From Cycas panzhihuaensis (Eukaryota; Cycadophyta), in NCBI GenBank assembly GCA_023213395.1, contig CM041465.1, positions 152,527,741 to 152,591,740 on the forward strand: a stretch of DNA of 64,000 nt, in the 5' to 3' direction. Shown one piece after another: positions 1-11,500 of this stretch. The position numbers and the translations under genes were made by a program. Numbering within the stretch: the stretch's first letter is position 1; each line of letters starts with the position of its first letter. The notes beneath the pieces were generated by a model, which was given only the letters and a program-made list of their open reading frames with translations, was not told the origin of the DNA and did not search any database.

Positions 1-1055
1 GAAAGCACCACATGCTTGGTATATAAGAATTGATGCCTTCCTCACTTAGTATAGATTTTGTTATTTACCCTTTGACCTAGACTTATATATTTATGTTAGA
101 GAAAACTTGATCACCATCATTATTTTATGTGGATGATCTAGTAATCATAGGGAACAATAGTAAAGGCATAGCTTGGCTATAGTCAGAACTAAAAGTAACT
201 TTGAGATGATAGATATTAGGTTGCTCCATTATTTCCTTAAAATTGAAGTTTAATAGGAACTAGACCACATCTTCCTATCTTAATCAAAATATGCCAATGA
301 ACTCTTGTAAAGATTCAAGATGATAGATTGTAAGCCAATACTAACTTCCATAGAAACATGAACCAAGTTGAACCTGGATGAACAAGGCAAATCATTTGAT
401 CCCGCTTTATACTGATAATTAGTTGGAAGTCTTATCTACCTCACACACACTCTACCAGATATCTATTATGTAGTTAAGATTTGTTCTAGGTATATGTTAA
501 AATCCAAAGCATCCTACTAGAATGGTATAACTATGATTCTCAAATATATTTATGGTATACATCAGTTTGGACTTGACTACAACCAAAGTAAGACTCCTAT
601 CCTTAGCGAATACATAGATGTTGACTAGGTAAATTGCCAAGACACTCGCCATTCAACTTTAGGATATAGTTTTGACATGAATTTAGTTGCAATCTCTTAA
701 AGTTGTAAGAAGCAGCCAAATATTACTCTTTCCTCCACTAAAGTTAAATATAAAGTAATTATTCATACCACTATGGAGTTCATTTAGCTCAGAAGAATTC
801 TTACCAAGTTTGGACTTCAACAAACTACACCTACCACTCATTACTATGATAACCGAAGTGTATTGAAGATGACAAAGAATCTAGTCTTCTATGTTAAAAC
901 TAAGCATATTAAGGTCTTCCATCACTTCATCCATGAGCATATGTAAAACAAATAAGTAGATATCATTTACTAATTAATTGAGGAATGTTATAGATATCTT
1001 CACCAAAGTACTTAGAAAACCAAAGTTTAAACTATTTCAACTTATATGTGTATAC
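1..1055 (+). pseudogene. Ty1/copia pol remnant (RT end and RNase H)
   Basis: This is the 3' part of a copia polyprotein: the end of reverse transcriptase and the RNase H domain, which copy element RNA into DNA in the virus-like particle. The RT active-site YVDD is readable at 126-137, followed by the FEMIDIRLLHYFLKIEV block near 200-250. RNase H blocks follow: a SSTKVKYK-like block near 735 and the terminal KHIKVFHHFIHEH block near 900-945. Many stops and frameshifts break it. The 5' part lies outside the window. No 3' LTR could be defined after position 1055. Confident as copia; lineage not assigned. Confidence 0.8.
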
Positions 1056-1382
1056 TAGAGGCGACCCCTATTTGTAATTTAATCATAATTTATAAATATA
1101 TCAAGTCCATCATTTGTGTTAATATGTCAGCTAATAATATTGATGTAAACATTGGTGGTATATTTATAAATTAAGCCCCACTCACCTCATTTATATATTG
1201 GATAATTATGAATGTGGAAGCTCTACCAGATTTAAGCCTTGTGGTGTAACAATTTTGCCTATGAATATTTGTCTATCTCATATCCTTATTTGTGCTTGAT
1301 TATTTTAATATTTCAATAGTCTATAATGGTTTATTGATGATTGCATATAGATTTTAGATCTTATAGATGTTTTCTTATAACT
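1056..1382. other. unassigned AT-rich spacer
   Basis: No coding frame or LTR ends were recognised between the copia remnant and the gypsy fragment. It could be the decayed 3' LTR of the copia element, but no second copy is present in the window to test this. Confidence 0.4.
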
Positions 1383-1788
1383 ATACATGTAAACCTCTCT
1401 CAAGTAGTAAGGGAAATATAAATTTTCACCTAGATTTTATGGCCCATACCAAATCTAGTAAAGGATTAGAGAATTAGCTTATGCCCTTGACTTACCTCAA
1501 GGTAGTAAGATTCACGACATCTTCTATATATCTAACCTTAAGAAATCGATGGGGTACTATGTTAGGGTGACAATTATATTACTAATAATATATGAAGAGG
1601 GAAAACTTATGTTAGAATTTGAAAGTATAACATATATTCACTAGCATAAGCTCAGATCATAAAATATTATAGAGTATCTAGTTAAATGGAAGGGGCTATG
1701 ACAGCCTAAGAGAGTGAATAATTTATTTAAAATTACCCATCATTACGAACACTTTATAGGCAAAGAAAATTTTTAGAAGGAAGGAATT
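1383..1788 (+). pseudogene. chromovirus integrase tail and chromodomain remnant
   Basis: This is the C-terminal end of a Ty3/gypsy polyprotein. The readable blocks are a GPY-like region near 1425-1450, ALDLPQGSKIHDIFYISNLK near 1480-1540, and a chromodomain core EYLVKWKG near 1674-1700. Chromodomains of this clade steer integration to chromatin marks. A purine-rich tract at about 1775-1788 (polypurine tract, the plus-strand primer) follows directly and leads into TGTTATGACC, an LTR start. The frame is broken by stops and frameshifts. The organisation matches the tail of element B, but the sequence is clearly different, so it is a separate family. Confidence 0.75.
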
Positions 1789-2094
1789 TGTTATGACCTA
1801 ATATAATTATGTAACTCAGGTATAAATTTGATAAATTATTAGAAGTCAATTTTTTTTATTATTAGGGAGAAGAAATCTTATTATTATTATTGAAAGATAA
1901 GTTTTTATTAAAAAGTCATCATTTTTTAAAAGTGGCCAATGCTAACATCTATAAATAGAGAATTATCATTCATTTATAAGCTGTCTTTTGTGAGTTAATT
2001 TATTTAGGGTCTTTTGACCATTTGGCTCTTAGGAGCTTATTTTCACCTTTTATTTCAATTTTTTTGTATCATGGAAGTAGATCCTCTTTAGGAT
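1789..2094 (+). repeat. start of a gypsy 3' LTR, split by element C1
   Basis: The sequence begins TGTTATGACC right after a polypurine tract, as expected for the 3' LTR of the chromovirus fragment on its left. Near 2070-2090 there is a GGAAGTAGATCC motif of the kind common in plant LTR leaders. C1 is inserted after 2094, with TSD AGGAT at 2090-2094 and 7461-7465, so the rest of this LTR should continue from 7466. Its far end was not located. Confidence 0.55.
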
Positions 2095-2756
2095 TATTAG
2101 ATAATATAACAATAATATTTTAGATATAAAACTTTTGAAAGGTTGGTAGCACAGTTTCCCTCCTAAACTTTTATGGAGGGATCCAAGGCCTCCCTTGGCT
2201 GGGGGTTGTAGTGAGAGCTGGACCTCCCTCCCCCCTACCCGTGCATACAAAGAGGGGGTTTGGGAGTGATAGCCCCTGACCCAAAAAACTAGCACTATGA
2301 AACATACTAAATTATAAAGAGAATTGGGGTTGTTTATTTAAAATACTCCAGATTGATGGTCAAAATTTGTGCCTTATATGACTTTCTTATATAGACCAAT
2401 TTAGGGTATTTTTTCACGATGTTAATGGCATTTAATGTATTAGATATACTATGAGGAGTAAAGTGGCTGGTTATTGTTACTGTAAATATTTTACTATAGA
2501 TTATGTACATTTCTCCATTCTTAGATAATAAAGATCGATACCTTTCCTGTGTGGATACTTTCCTAGCACACTATTAGGGTTTTACCATATTATATCTAAT
2601 GTATATGTGATGTTTTAGTTTTCTGATTTATTTATTATATTATCTCTAGTTTAAGAACTTGCATGTTAAATTTTAGTTTCAATTCCTATAACTAGTTACA
2701 AAATAATTTAGATCTTGGTGGTGGTTTCTAGTTATTGTGACCTAGTTTTCTCAATA
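2095..2756 (+). repeat. C1 5' LTR
   Basis: The LTR is 662 bp and matches 6806-7460 and the C2 LTRs. Its start, TATTAGATAATATAAC, is the decayed form of the TGTTGGATATTGTGAC start seen at 14408. A poly(A) signal AATAAA at 2527-2532, followed by GATCGATACC, is kept in all four LTR copies. It ends TTCTCAATA, the decayed form of TTCTCAACA. Confidence 0.92.
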
Positions 2757-2758
2757 AG

Positions 2759-2772
2759 TGGTATCAAAGCCA
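2759..2772 (+). other. C1 primer binding site
   Basis: TGGTATCAAAGCCA lies two bases after the LTR end. It closely matches the complement of the plant initiator tRNA-Met 3' end (canonical TGGTATCAGAGC), which primes minus-strand DNA synthesis. Confidence 0.88.
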
Positions 2773-2828
2773 TTTTTATTTTTGTAGCAAGTTTATGAAG
2801 GTTTTGGTATTGGTTTTTTCTACACTAA

Positions 2829-3620
2829 ATGGCAAAACTAGTGAATGCAAAATTTGAGATCGAGAAATTCAATTATAAGAATAACTTAAAGTTGTAGAAA
2901 CTAAAAGCATATGATATTATTGTATAATAGGAATTGTATAGAGCTCTTACAGGTAAATCGAAGAAACCTGCAGGGATAAACAATGATGAATAGGAGGACG
3001 ATTTGGATAAAAGAGCTCTTAGCACAATATTACTGTGCTTAGTAGATGAAGTTCTATTTAACATTATAGGGGAGAAGACATCAATAAGATTATAGACTTA
3101 GTTGGAAGCCTTGTATATGACTAAATTAGTGATGAATCGAATCTACTTGAAAAGGTAATTGTACTTATTATAGATAAAGGAAGGTATAAAATTTCTTGAT
3201 CACTTAAATCTTTTCAATTCTCTTATTTATCAGTTAGCTAGTATCAATGTCATAATTGAGAATAAGGACAAGGCTACTACCTTGTTATGTTTATTACTAT
3301 AATCTTAGGATAATATTGTCACCTTAATTAGTTTTAGCACTACACATAAATTAGATTATAATTCTGTTGTAAGTGCTTTATTGATGGAAGAGATGGAAGA
3401 ATTCTTGTCTTGAAACCTCTGAACTAGAAGTTATAATAACAAGGGGGAAAATGATTGAGAGAGGATAAAGCTCCAGGGACACATCAAGGTTAAAATCAAA
3501 AGGCAAGAATAATAAGCTCAGATGTTGGTACTACAGTAAGATAGGTCACCTCAAAGAAGGATTACTACCAAAGGAAGGAGTTCTAGAATAAAGAAGATCT
3601 TAGCAAGGATGTTAATTAGT
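2829..3620 (+). pseudogene. C1 gag remnant
   Basis: This is the capsid-like gag, which packages element RNA. The likely start is the ATG at 2829 (MAKLVNAKFEIEKFN), chosen because C2 has the same start at 15115 in an open frame. The alpha-helical gag core follows to about 3420. The zinc-knuckle region near 3515-3565 reads CWYYSKIGHLKEG, where the C2 copy keeps Cys and His at each expected place, so here it has lost Cys residues. Several Trp codons appear as TAG, for example in the DDE*EDD block near 2985. It is not functional. Confidence 0.82.
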
Positions 3621-4985
3621 TGGAGTCGAAGCAAGATACAGATGATGATGTCTTGGTTGCTTGTAATGTTTCCCATTATCATCATGATTGGTTATTAGAT
3701 TAAGATGCTCCACACAACATATGTATATATAAGAGTTAATTTTCATTATACCAACCTCTTCATAGTGGTGATGTACTTATCATAAATAAAGTTTCTTGTA
3801 AGACGATGGGTATTGGTAGCATCAAAATTAAAATGTTTGATGATGTAGTGAGAACATTAACTGAAGTTAGACATGTACCTAATCTAAAAAATAATCTAAT
3901 TTCCTTGAGTGAACTAAATTCTGGTGGTTATAAGTACACGGATTATGACAGAGTCTTGAAGGTGTCAAAGGGCACCTTTGTTGTTATGAAAGCCTTAAAG
4001 AAATGAAACCTTTATATTTTGGTGGAAAGTATAGATGTCAGTCATATAGCTATAATATCAAAAACTATAGAAGATCCAGCTTAGTTATAGCACTAAAAAC
4101 TTGGGCATATGAGTGAGAGAGGTCTTAAGGTTTTGATGAATAGTAAGTTGCTTCCTAACTTGTAGCTTTTAGATTTGATTTTTTGTAAATATTGTATTTT
4201 TAGAAAATAGTATAAACTCAAGTTTAAAGTAGGGAGTCACACTTATAAAGGTGTTCTAGATAATGTACATTCGGATATGTGGGGACCAACCCCTATAATA
4301 TCCTATGGAAGATCATTGTACTTTATCACATTTATAGATAATTATCCTAGAAAGATATGGGTATATTTTTTGAAAAAGAAATCTAAAGTTTTCAATATGT
4401 TTAAGCAATTCAAGGCTCTGGTTGAGAAGAGCACTTGCAGATCAATCAAATGTTTAAGAACTAACAATAGAGGTGAGTTCAACTCTTTAGATTTTGAGAA
4501 CTATTATAGAGAAGTTGGGATCGAAAGGCATAAGACCACTAGTTATACTCTGTAGTAGAATGGAATAACTCAGTACATGAATAGGACACTCTTAGAAAGA
4601 GCAAGAAGCATACTGAGTAATATAAGAGTGGAGTAGGGCTTATGGGCAGAAGCTATTCATATAACTTGTTATTTGCTAAATAGGTCACCATTACTTACAA
4701 TAGACTATAAGATTCCTAAAGAGGTATAGATTAGACATCCATGTAACTATTCAAATTTGAAAAGTTTTTAGTTATGTTACTTATGCCTTGACTAATAAAA
4801 GTCAACATTCAAAGTTAAACCCGAAATCCAAGAGATCTATCTTTGTTGGTTATGGTGATAAATATGGTATGAAGGGATACAAGTTGTGGGATCCTACTGC
4901 CCATAAAATCACTATTAACAGAGATGTTGTATTTGATGAATCTCTTTTTCTAAAATCAAATAGCATAGAAGTTGAAGTGAAATAA
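3621..4985 (+). pseudogene. C1 protease and integrase remnant
   Basis: This region held the aspartic protease and integrase. Near 3690 a WLLD*DAP-type block marks the decayed protease active site. A pre-integrase zinc-binding part at 4090-4210 includes LGHMSERGLKVL and a CKYC pair. The integrase core begins with VHSDMWGP near 4267-4290, which keeps the first catalytic Asp, and continues in an open stretch at 4277-4555 where the usual second-Asp block reads LRTNNRGEF, with Asp changed to Asn. An open stretch at 4788-4985 holds the integrase C-terminal part (FVGYGDKYGMKGYKLWDPT). C2 lacks the equivalent of about 3772-5136. Confidence 0.85.
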
Positions 4986-4999
4986 GAGCAAAAAGTTGA

Positions 5000-6725
5000 A
5001 TATCAATACGTCAAGCTTGAGACTCATCCATCTTTGAAAATAGAAAAGTAGGAAGAGCTTTCTGAAGATGAATCTAGAATAGATTTACAAGAGTATATGG
5101 ATACTCCTCCACCAATTGTTAGAAGGTCTAAAAGAGTCAGTCACCCACCTGATGGTATAACCCTTCTATTTCTATTACTTTAGTTTCTAATGATGATAAG
5201 CCTACATGGTATCAAGAAGCAATAGATGATATCCATTGTGAGATGTAGAAGAGGGCTATGTAGGAAGAGATAAATACTTTAAAGAAAAATAATTCATGGG
5301 ACTTGGTAGAACTTCCACATGGTAGGAAGATTATTGGTTACAAGTGGGTTTTCAAGAAGAAAATAGATATTGATAGAAAGGTTAACAAATATAGGGCAAG
5401 ACTAATGGCTAAAGGCTTTACAGAAAAAGTAGGTATTGATTTTCATAAGATATTTTCACCAATTATTAAACTTGTTTCAATTCGAGTTCTATTAACATTG
5501 GTAGCTTCTCTTGATTTAAAGTTGGAGTAGCTAGATATAAAAATAGCTTTTCTACATGGGCATTTAGATGAGGAGATTTATGTAGATCAACCATAAGGGT
5601 TTGTATAAGATGAAAAGAAAAGACTTATTTGTAGGCTCAAGAAATCATTGCATAACCTGAAGTAATCACTTAGGCAATAGCACGGAAAGTTTGATGCCTT
5701 TATAGAGAGTCAAAATTTCAAAAGAAGTGAGTATGATTATTATATTTATTTTAAATTTTTAGGTAATGGCTTATTCATTATCTTGGTATTGTATGTTGAT
5801 AACATGCTAGTTGTAAGTAAGAGTATAGCAGAAATTAACAAGTTAAAAGCTCAATTGGCTAGGACTTTTGATATGAAGGCTCTAATAGTTGTAAAATAAA
5901 TCTTAAGTATGGAGATACATAGAGATAGGAAAAACAGTAAGCTATGGTTATCACAGAAGAAATATATGGAGAAGGTGCTAACTAGATTTAGTATGGAAAA
6001 TGTGAAACTATTTAGTATCTCATTGGCTTCCCATTTCAAGATTTCTTCGAGTATGAGTCCTAGTAGTGAAGAAGAAAATGATTATATATCTTATATACCT
6101 TATACCAGTGTAGTAGAAAGTTTGATGTATGCTATGGTATGTACAAGACTTGATATTTCACATGCAGTCAATATAGTTAGCAAGTTTATGGCAAATGTAA
6201 GAAAGGAACATTGGGCAGCATTGAAATAGGTGCTTTAGTATTTGAGGGGAACAAATGACTATTGCATTAACTTTGAAGGTATAGGTAATCAGGTTTGTAG
6301 GTATGTTGATTCAGACATTAGAGGAGATTTAGATAAGAGAAGGTCTACTTCAGGTTATGTGTTTACTCTTGTAAATGGTCTAGTTAGTTGGATGTCAAAA
6401 TTATGGAGTACAATTATATTATCGACTACAAAAGTAGAATATGTTGCTACATCACATGCTTATAAGGAAGAAATCTAGTTATAGGGTCCATTAGTTAAGC
6501 TTGGAAAGAAATAGGAAAAGGTAAAGCTATTTTGTGATAGTCAAAGTGTTATTTACTTAGCAAAGGATCTAGTTTATCATAGTAGGATAAAGCATATTAC
6601 TCTTAAGTACTATTCTATTAAACAGGTTATGGAAACAGGTAGAGTGGCACTTCAGAAGGTTAACACAAAATAGAATTATATTGACATATTCACAAAACTA
6701 GCACTATTAAAGAAGTTTAAATGGT
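5000..6725 (+). pseudogene. C1 reverse transcriptase and RNase H remnant
   Basis: This is the RT/RNase H part of the polyprotein. It starts from the NNSWDLVELPHGRK block near 5288 and runs through YRARLMAKGFTEKVGIDFH to a YVDN active site at 5792-5803; the second Asp of YVDD is lost, while C2 retains YVDD. RNase H is readable at 6242-6700, with the RSTSGYVFTLVNG and SWMSKLWST blocks and the terminal DIFTKL block near 6680. Stops replace conserved Gln codons in several places. The polypurine tract and 3' LTR follow within about 80 bases. Confidence 0.88.
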
Positions 6726-6805
6726 GCTTGATTTTTATTGGTTTGTAGAAAAGGTGGTGAATAGTCTAAGAAAGATATTAAGTAAATTATTGTTAAAGTG
6801 GAGAT

Positions 6806-7460
6806 TGTTAACAATAATGTTTTAGACATAAAAATTTTGATAGGTTGGTAATGCAGTTTTCTCTCTAAACTTTTGTGGGGGGATCTGAGGGGGAAAAGAG
6901 CCCCTCTTGGAGTGAGGGGGGGGGGGGGGGGGTGTAGGGGGACCCCCATTCCTTCATAAAGAGGGAGTTCAGGGGCAATAGCCCCCGACCTAAAAAACTA
7001 GCACTATGAAACATACTAAGTTATAAAGAGAATGGGGTCATTCATTTAAAATATTTCAGATTTAATGGTCAAGATTTATGCCTTATATGACTCTCTTATA
7101 TAGCCTGATTTAGGGTGTTTTTTTATTACATTAACGGAATTCAATGTATTATATATAGTGTGAGGAGTAGGGTGGTTGGTTATTGTTACTATGAACATTC
7201 TTTTATAAATTATATATATTTCTCCATTCTTGAATAATAAAGATCGATACATTTCCTATGTGGATGTTTTCCTAGCACACTACCAGGGTCTTATCATGTT
7301 ATATCTAGTGTATATGTGATGGATTTCTAATTTATTTATTGTATTATTTCTGGTTTAAGAACTTGCATGTTAAATTTTAATTTTAATTGCTGTAACTAGT
7401 TGCAAAATAGTTTAGTTCTTGGTTACGATTTCTGGTTATTAGGACCTAGTTTTCTCAACA
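6806..7460 (+). repeat. C1 3' LTR with preceding polypurine tract
   Basis: The LTR is 655 bp. The tract AAAGTGGAGA at 6795-6804 comes just before the start TGTTAACAATAATG, which lacks about 13 bases present near the start of the other copies. AATAAA lies at 7236-7241. The end TTCTCAACA is followed by TSD AGGAT. It contains a run of 17 G at 6916-6932. Confidence 0.92.
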
Positions 7461-7465
7461 AGGAT

Positions 7466-8039
7466 CACTTTAGACTATGATACAATAGTAGAATCATCTA
7501 GCTATATCATTTGATAAATTAACAAATCTATTAGTGAAATACTAGATAATATTAGTCTAAGCTAACAAGATATAAGATCCTTTATAAACTCTTTTCACAT
7601 ACTCTAAGTTATTTTAATGACCTAAGGCATAGAATTAGCAACCACGAATTATAGCTAAAATATATAATAATTCTAGAACTCAAAAATAGAATAAAGTTCC
7701 AATCTTACATATAAGAATCCTAATACTAGGTTTAATAACTCTAATCCTAGTTTATTATGGAACTTTAATCAACACTTAATGCAAAATTTCCCCTGTGGTC
7801 AAATTATAATTAATTGAAATTTTTTAATTAGAAACCTATCTAGAATCCTAAGTTTGATTAAAATATAGTTCAAACTTGTACCTATTACCACAAAAAGGAA
7901 TATAGTAAAGTGGTTTATAAGAAACAAATAGTTTTTGAGGCATGGAAAGCCTCTAAAGGAACTCAACAAAAGTCTAATTAGTCTAACTATATTTATATCT
8001 TACTTTTCTACACCTATATCATCTTCGTCTCTTCCATTT
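7466..8039. other. unassigned flank between C1 and F
   Basis: Part of this must be the continuation of the gypsy LTR split by C1, and part may be the gag end of element F. The boundary was not found. No convincing coding frame was seen. Confidence 0.4.
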
Positions 8040-8134
8040 CTAAATTTAAATACCTCACACCATATGATAGGGGCACCAAAACTACTTTTTCTTGTATAAA
8101 TCTAGTGTTAATATAAATGATAAATTATCATTTG
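8040..8134 (+). pseudogene. element F protease, left half
   Basis: This short stretch reads SHHMIGAPKLLFL and then, after a frameshift, YKSSVNINDKLSF up to 8134. Copia proteases have an SHHMTG-like block followed by a glycine-rich strand. The missing continuation GSGSQLKITKTKSI starts at 41142, in frame once one ATTTG copy is removed. This shows that element A was inserted into the protease region of an older copia element, F, whose pol lies 33 kb away. Confidence 0.72.
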
Positions 8135-8490
8135 TATTAGGATTAATATCCTTCATTTAACTCTCACCTTAAGAACATGTGAGTGTACACATCCTCATGA
8201 TAAGTTAAGGTAGGATTATTTTATTATGCATTATCATTATTTTATATTTTCTTGAATTTAGAGGTTGAGGAGGATTCCCTTCTCCCTCCCAAGTATATAT
8301 TTTATAGGGTTCAAAACCCTAGTGTTCTTCAACCCTACCTTTATCAAAGGAATTTATATATACTTTCTTCAAATATAACTTAATACAATGATATTTACAA
8401 TATATACTCTCAATATGGCTTGGATGTTACTTTGATTTGTATGTTCACTTTCTCTACTTTGTTCTTCATACTCTAACATAGTATTAGAGC
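8135..8490 (+). repeat. element A 5' LTR (8135-8478) and PBS
   Basis: The LTR starts TATTAGGATTAATATCC (decayed TGTT) and ends TACTCTAACA. The PBS TAGTATTAGAGC at 8479-8490 resembles the tRNA-Met-type TGGTATCAGAGC with two transitions. It aligns along its full length with 40798-41141. Confidence 0.88.
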
Positions 8491-9240
8491 ATATTGTTCT
8501 TGGGGCTCTAATATTATCTTGGCAACCTTTGTGTTGATCTTGGAAACATTTGTAAAAGAGCATCAAGACCTTGGTTATATTTAGCTCCATTGCTTAGCAT
8601 CAAAATAATAGATCTTGGCTACATTTACATTTGTAGATTTTGGATTATATTCAGGGTTAGATCTTAGCTACATGAGCATATTGACCTTGGTAACATTAGT
8701 ATCATAGCTTAAGACAAGTAGTATATTACTTTTATTTAGCTTTTTATAAGATTTATTGATAGTTGTCATACTAGTTTTTGCTAAAAACTTGATTCTTTTG
8801 ATCCATATGCTCAAAATAACCTATATTTTCTTAGATCTATACAATTTTTGCAGCCATAATCAACCTAACAAATGTTTAGAGCCATTACATTGGTATTTCA
8901 ACTAATGTTTCTTATGATTTTAATCTTTTTGTACTAATTTTTTAAGGTTTTATAATAGAATAATTTATATTTTCTTAGATCTGTGCAGAGTTTATAGCCA
9001 TAATCAACCCAACAAATGTTTGGAGCTATTACATTAACATTTTAACTAATATTTTTTATGATTTAAATTATTTTCTACTATTTTTTTGAGGTTTTATGAG
9101 GAACTTAGATTTCTATAGGCTAGTGCACTCTCCACATTGATCCAAAATATATCAAGCAACCACTCATTTCGAAGCTCTCTGAGTTAGCTCTGTAATGGAT
9201 ATGATGGATGTGAAAACCATTGGCCTTACGAGGAAATATC
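8491..9240 (+). repeat. element A leader with internal repeats
   Basis: This is a non-coding leader. At 8510-8710 an ATCTTGG(C/A)ACATTT-like phrase recurs several times. A longer imperfect tandem duplication follows: about 8819-8961 and 8963-9105, with a repeat distance of 144 bp, sharing GCCATAATCAACC and GGAGCTATTACATT-type segments. The leader is cut at 9240 by element B (TSD ATATC at 9236-9240) and resumes at 19265. Confidence 0.65.
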
Positions 9241-9646
9241 TGTTAGGGATATAACCCCTAACTCACCATCTCTTATATTCTCTTATATCTTCTACTTCTT
9301 CTCTCTTTTATCTTCTCTTATATCTTTTATTTCTTTCACTTTTTCCCTCTTCTTAATATCCCACATACATAAGTAAAAGGTTGTGTAGTAGTTATTGAAC
9401 ACTATATATATTCATGTAATATCCCACATGTATAAGTAGGAGGTTGGGTAGTGAGCATAGAGCCATATATATATTTATGTAATCCTTAGAGTAAGGTATC
9501 TTAAATATTATTATTATTGCATGTAATTGGGAGGTTGCCTCCTTAAAGGGTATTACAATACAAGTGCTCTTTTTAGTATTATTTGCATGTTATGTTAGGA
9601 TGTAATTATCATTAAGGAGTGGTATCCTACCAAGTGGTATCAAAGC
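9241..9646 (+). repeat. B 5' LTR (9241-9632) and PBS
   Basis: The LTR is 392 bp, beginning TGTTAGGGATATAACCCC and ending ATCCTACCA. It is rich in TCTTATATCTTC pyrimidine phrases. A CCCACATACATAAGTA block and its near copy CCCACATGTATAAGTA lie about 70 bp apart within the LTR. The PBS TGGTATCAAAGC is at 9635-9646, two bases after the LTR. Confidence 0.93.
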
Positions 9647-10390
9647 AATCAATTCATACACTTTGAGAGAGTTAAATATATTAAATAATCAATTTTTTTC
9701 TATTAGTTTTTTCTGTCAGTACCTATTTTCATTTAATTTTTACTTAGTTACTTTTTTTTTTAGGGGTAGATAACACTACAATTAGGAAGCTACCCTAACA
9801 CTACCACTGGGCAGTTTTCTTTTGCATTTAGATAGAGACCCTATGTCAAGGTCTATAAATATCATAAGGATCTGTCATTTTGGGTTAAGCTCATTGTGGC
9901 TTTTTTGTCCCTTACATGAAAGACTAGAGATCACACTCCTGAATCAAGCCTTAGATAGAACTTGATTATGGAATTGCACCTCTATATACTGATAGGTATA
10001 TAGGAGGACCTCATGATAGGCCTTTCTAGTGTAGGTAGCCATAGGAAACCTATTGACCATATGTGATTTTTATTGCACTAGTAAGTAGTCAGCCCGAGAA
10101 GTTACTCTCCATGTACTCGAGAGACAGGGTAGAATGACTGTAGAGTAGAGTGTTAGCTTCTATAAGTTGATACTATTTATGACTGGGATTAGTATATCAG
10201 AGGGCCTACAAACTATATAAGCCTATACTTAGTGTACTTGGTTAGTCTATTAGTGGTCTCTGCACACTTAGTCAGTTAGAGAGCCAACCATCATCAATTT
10301 ATTAAATATACTGTGTCTAGCCAATTTGTCATCAGTCCCTGTGCACATAGTTAGCCAGCCAATCAATGACCAAAAAAGTAAAAAAGTAAA

Positions 10391-10453
<63 letters not shown>

Positions 10454-10540
10454 CCTCATAAAACATTGGGGATAATAGTCTATAGACACCTCATCAAATT
10501 CCTTTCATTCACATTTCCTAATTAGGATTCAACTTAGGTT
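9647..10540 (+). repeat. B leader with A21 and TA tract
   Basis: Non-coding leader between PBS and gag. It holds a run of 21 A (10388-10408) followed by a TA dinucleotide tract to 10452. A minus-strand reading frame across the tract (poly-Tyr/Ile and Phe) is an artefact of it. No other feature was seen. Confidence 0.7.
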
Positions 10541-10549
10541 TTATGAACA

Positions 10550-11500
10550 AATGGCCCCTAAGATGAACCCTAATTAGACTCAAGATCTTAATGATGTTGT
10601 CACACAACTTCGAGGAGATATATTACAAATCTAAACTAACTTCAATAAAAAAGTTGAAGCAATAATACTATAGCTCATAGCCATGAAACCCTTTAAAGAA
10701 AAAAATATTAAAATTGATGATACTACTCATATAGGTGGGAGTCGCTTCGCTAAATAAGATGAGGATAATAACACTAGGTGCTTCTGTCCTAACTTCCTTC
10801 CCAAGGTAGAAATCAAGAAGTTCAATGGCACAAATGTATGTACCTGGATTGCCCAAATGGAACAACACTTTATTCTTTATCAAGTTCTAGAAGACAAGAA
10901 GATCCCTCTTGCTTCTCTACACATGGAAACTTAACCCTACCAATGATACCAATACATTATAAAAGTAATTAGTAGGCTTAGTTATCAATGGAAGGGTTTT
11001 GTCAAGGATCTTACAACTCAATATGATAGTACTCAGGATCATAACCACTTTAACTAATTAGTTAAAGTCAGATATGAGGGGACTACTTTAACTTATATAG
11101 TAGAATATCAATGTCTCTCCACAAGGGTTGATGGTCTTTATCACAATAAATTATTTGAGTTGTACATTGGTAGGTTACGAGATGACATTAAACATGAGTT
11201 ACAACTCTTAAAACCTAATAACATCTCTATAACTATCAATTTTTCTCAATATATTGAAGTAGAAAATAAGGCATCTCAACCCCTCCCACGAATATTCCCA
11301 AAAAAGTGACCACAATTTCAGGTTCTTGGTGTACGACAAATGACTTCCCAAGAGATGGAAGAGAAACAATTGAAAGGGTTATGCTTTCATTATAACCAAA
11401 AGTAGAATAAAGAATATAAATATCTTGAATGACACTTATTCATCATTGAGGATGTCCAAGATGATGAACTAGTAAAGAGCACCTCCTTATAGCTAGGAAA
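10550..11500 (+). pseudogene. B gag remnant
   Basis: Ty3/gypsy gag, the structural shell protein. The diagnostic retrotransposon-gag block is at about 10811-10890 (VEIKKFNGTNVCTWIAQMEQ), followed by YQWKGFVKDLTTQY near 10985 and RVDGLYHNKLFELYIGRLRD near 11130-11180. The C-terminal part keeps a Lys/Gln-rich stretch (SQEMEEKQLKGLCFHYNQK), where a CCHC-like start is visible but later positions are lost. Gln codons appear as TAG or TAA several times. The start codon is not certain. Confidence 0.8.

Larger units (their letters stand above)
2095..7460 (+). mobile_element. full-length copia element C1 (TNT1-94-like)
   Basis: This is a structurally complete Ty1/copia element. It has two LTRs (2095-2756 and 6806-7460), a perfect TSD AGGAT (2090-2094 and 7461-7465), a tRNA-Met-type primer binding site at 2759, and gag, protease, integrase, RT and RNase H in copia order. 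A polypurine tract AAAGTGGAGA lies before the 3' LTR. The protein blocks resemble TNT1-94/Tork-type copia elements (from memory of the family). All genes are broken by stops, and the RT motif is YVDN rather than YVDD, so it is dead. Element C2 at 14408 belongs to the same family. Confidence 0.93.

Noticed and set aside
2069-2094. GGAAGTAGATCC phrase shared with 52712-52725
   Set aside because: It first looked like two LTRs of one element, but the flanking sequences differ. The phrase resembles a leader motif common to many plant LTRs.
10268-10489. Minus-strand frame with poly-Tyr/Ile and poly-Phe
   Set aside because: It is the translation of the A21 and TA tract in the B leader.
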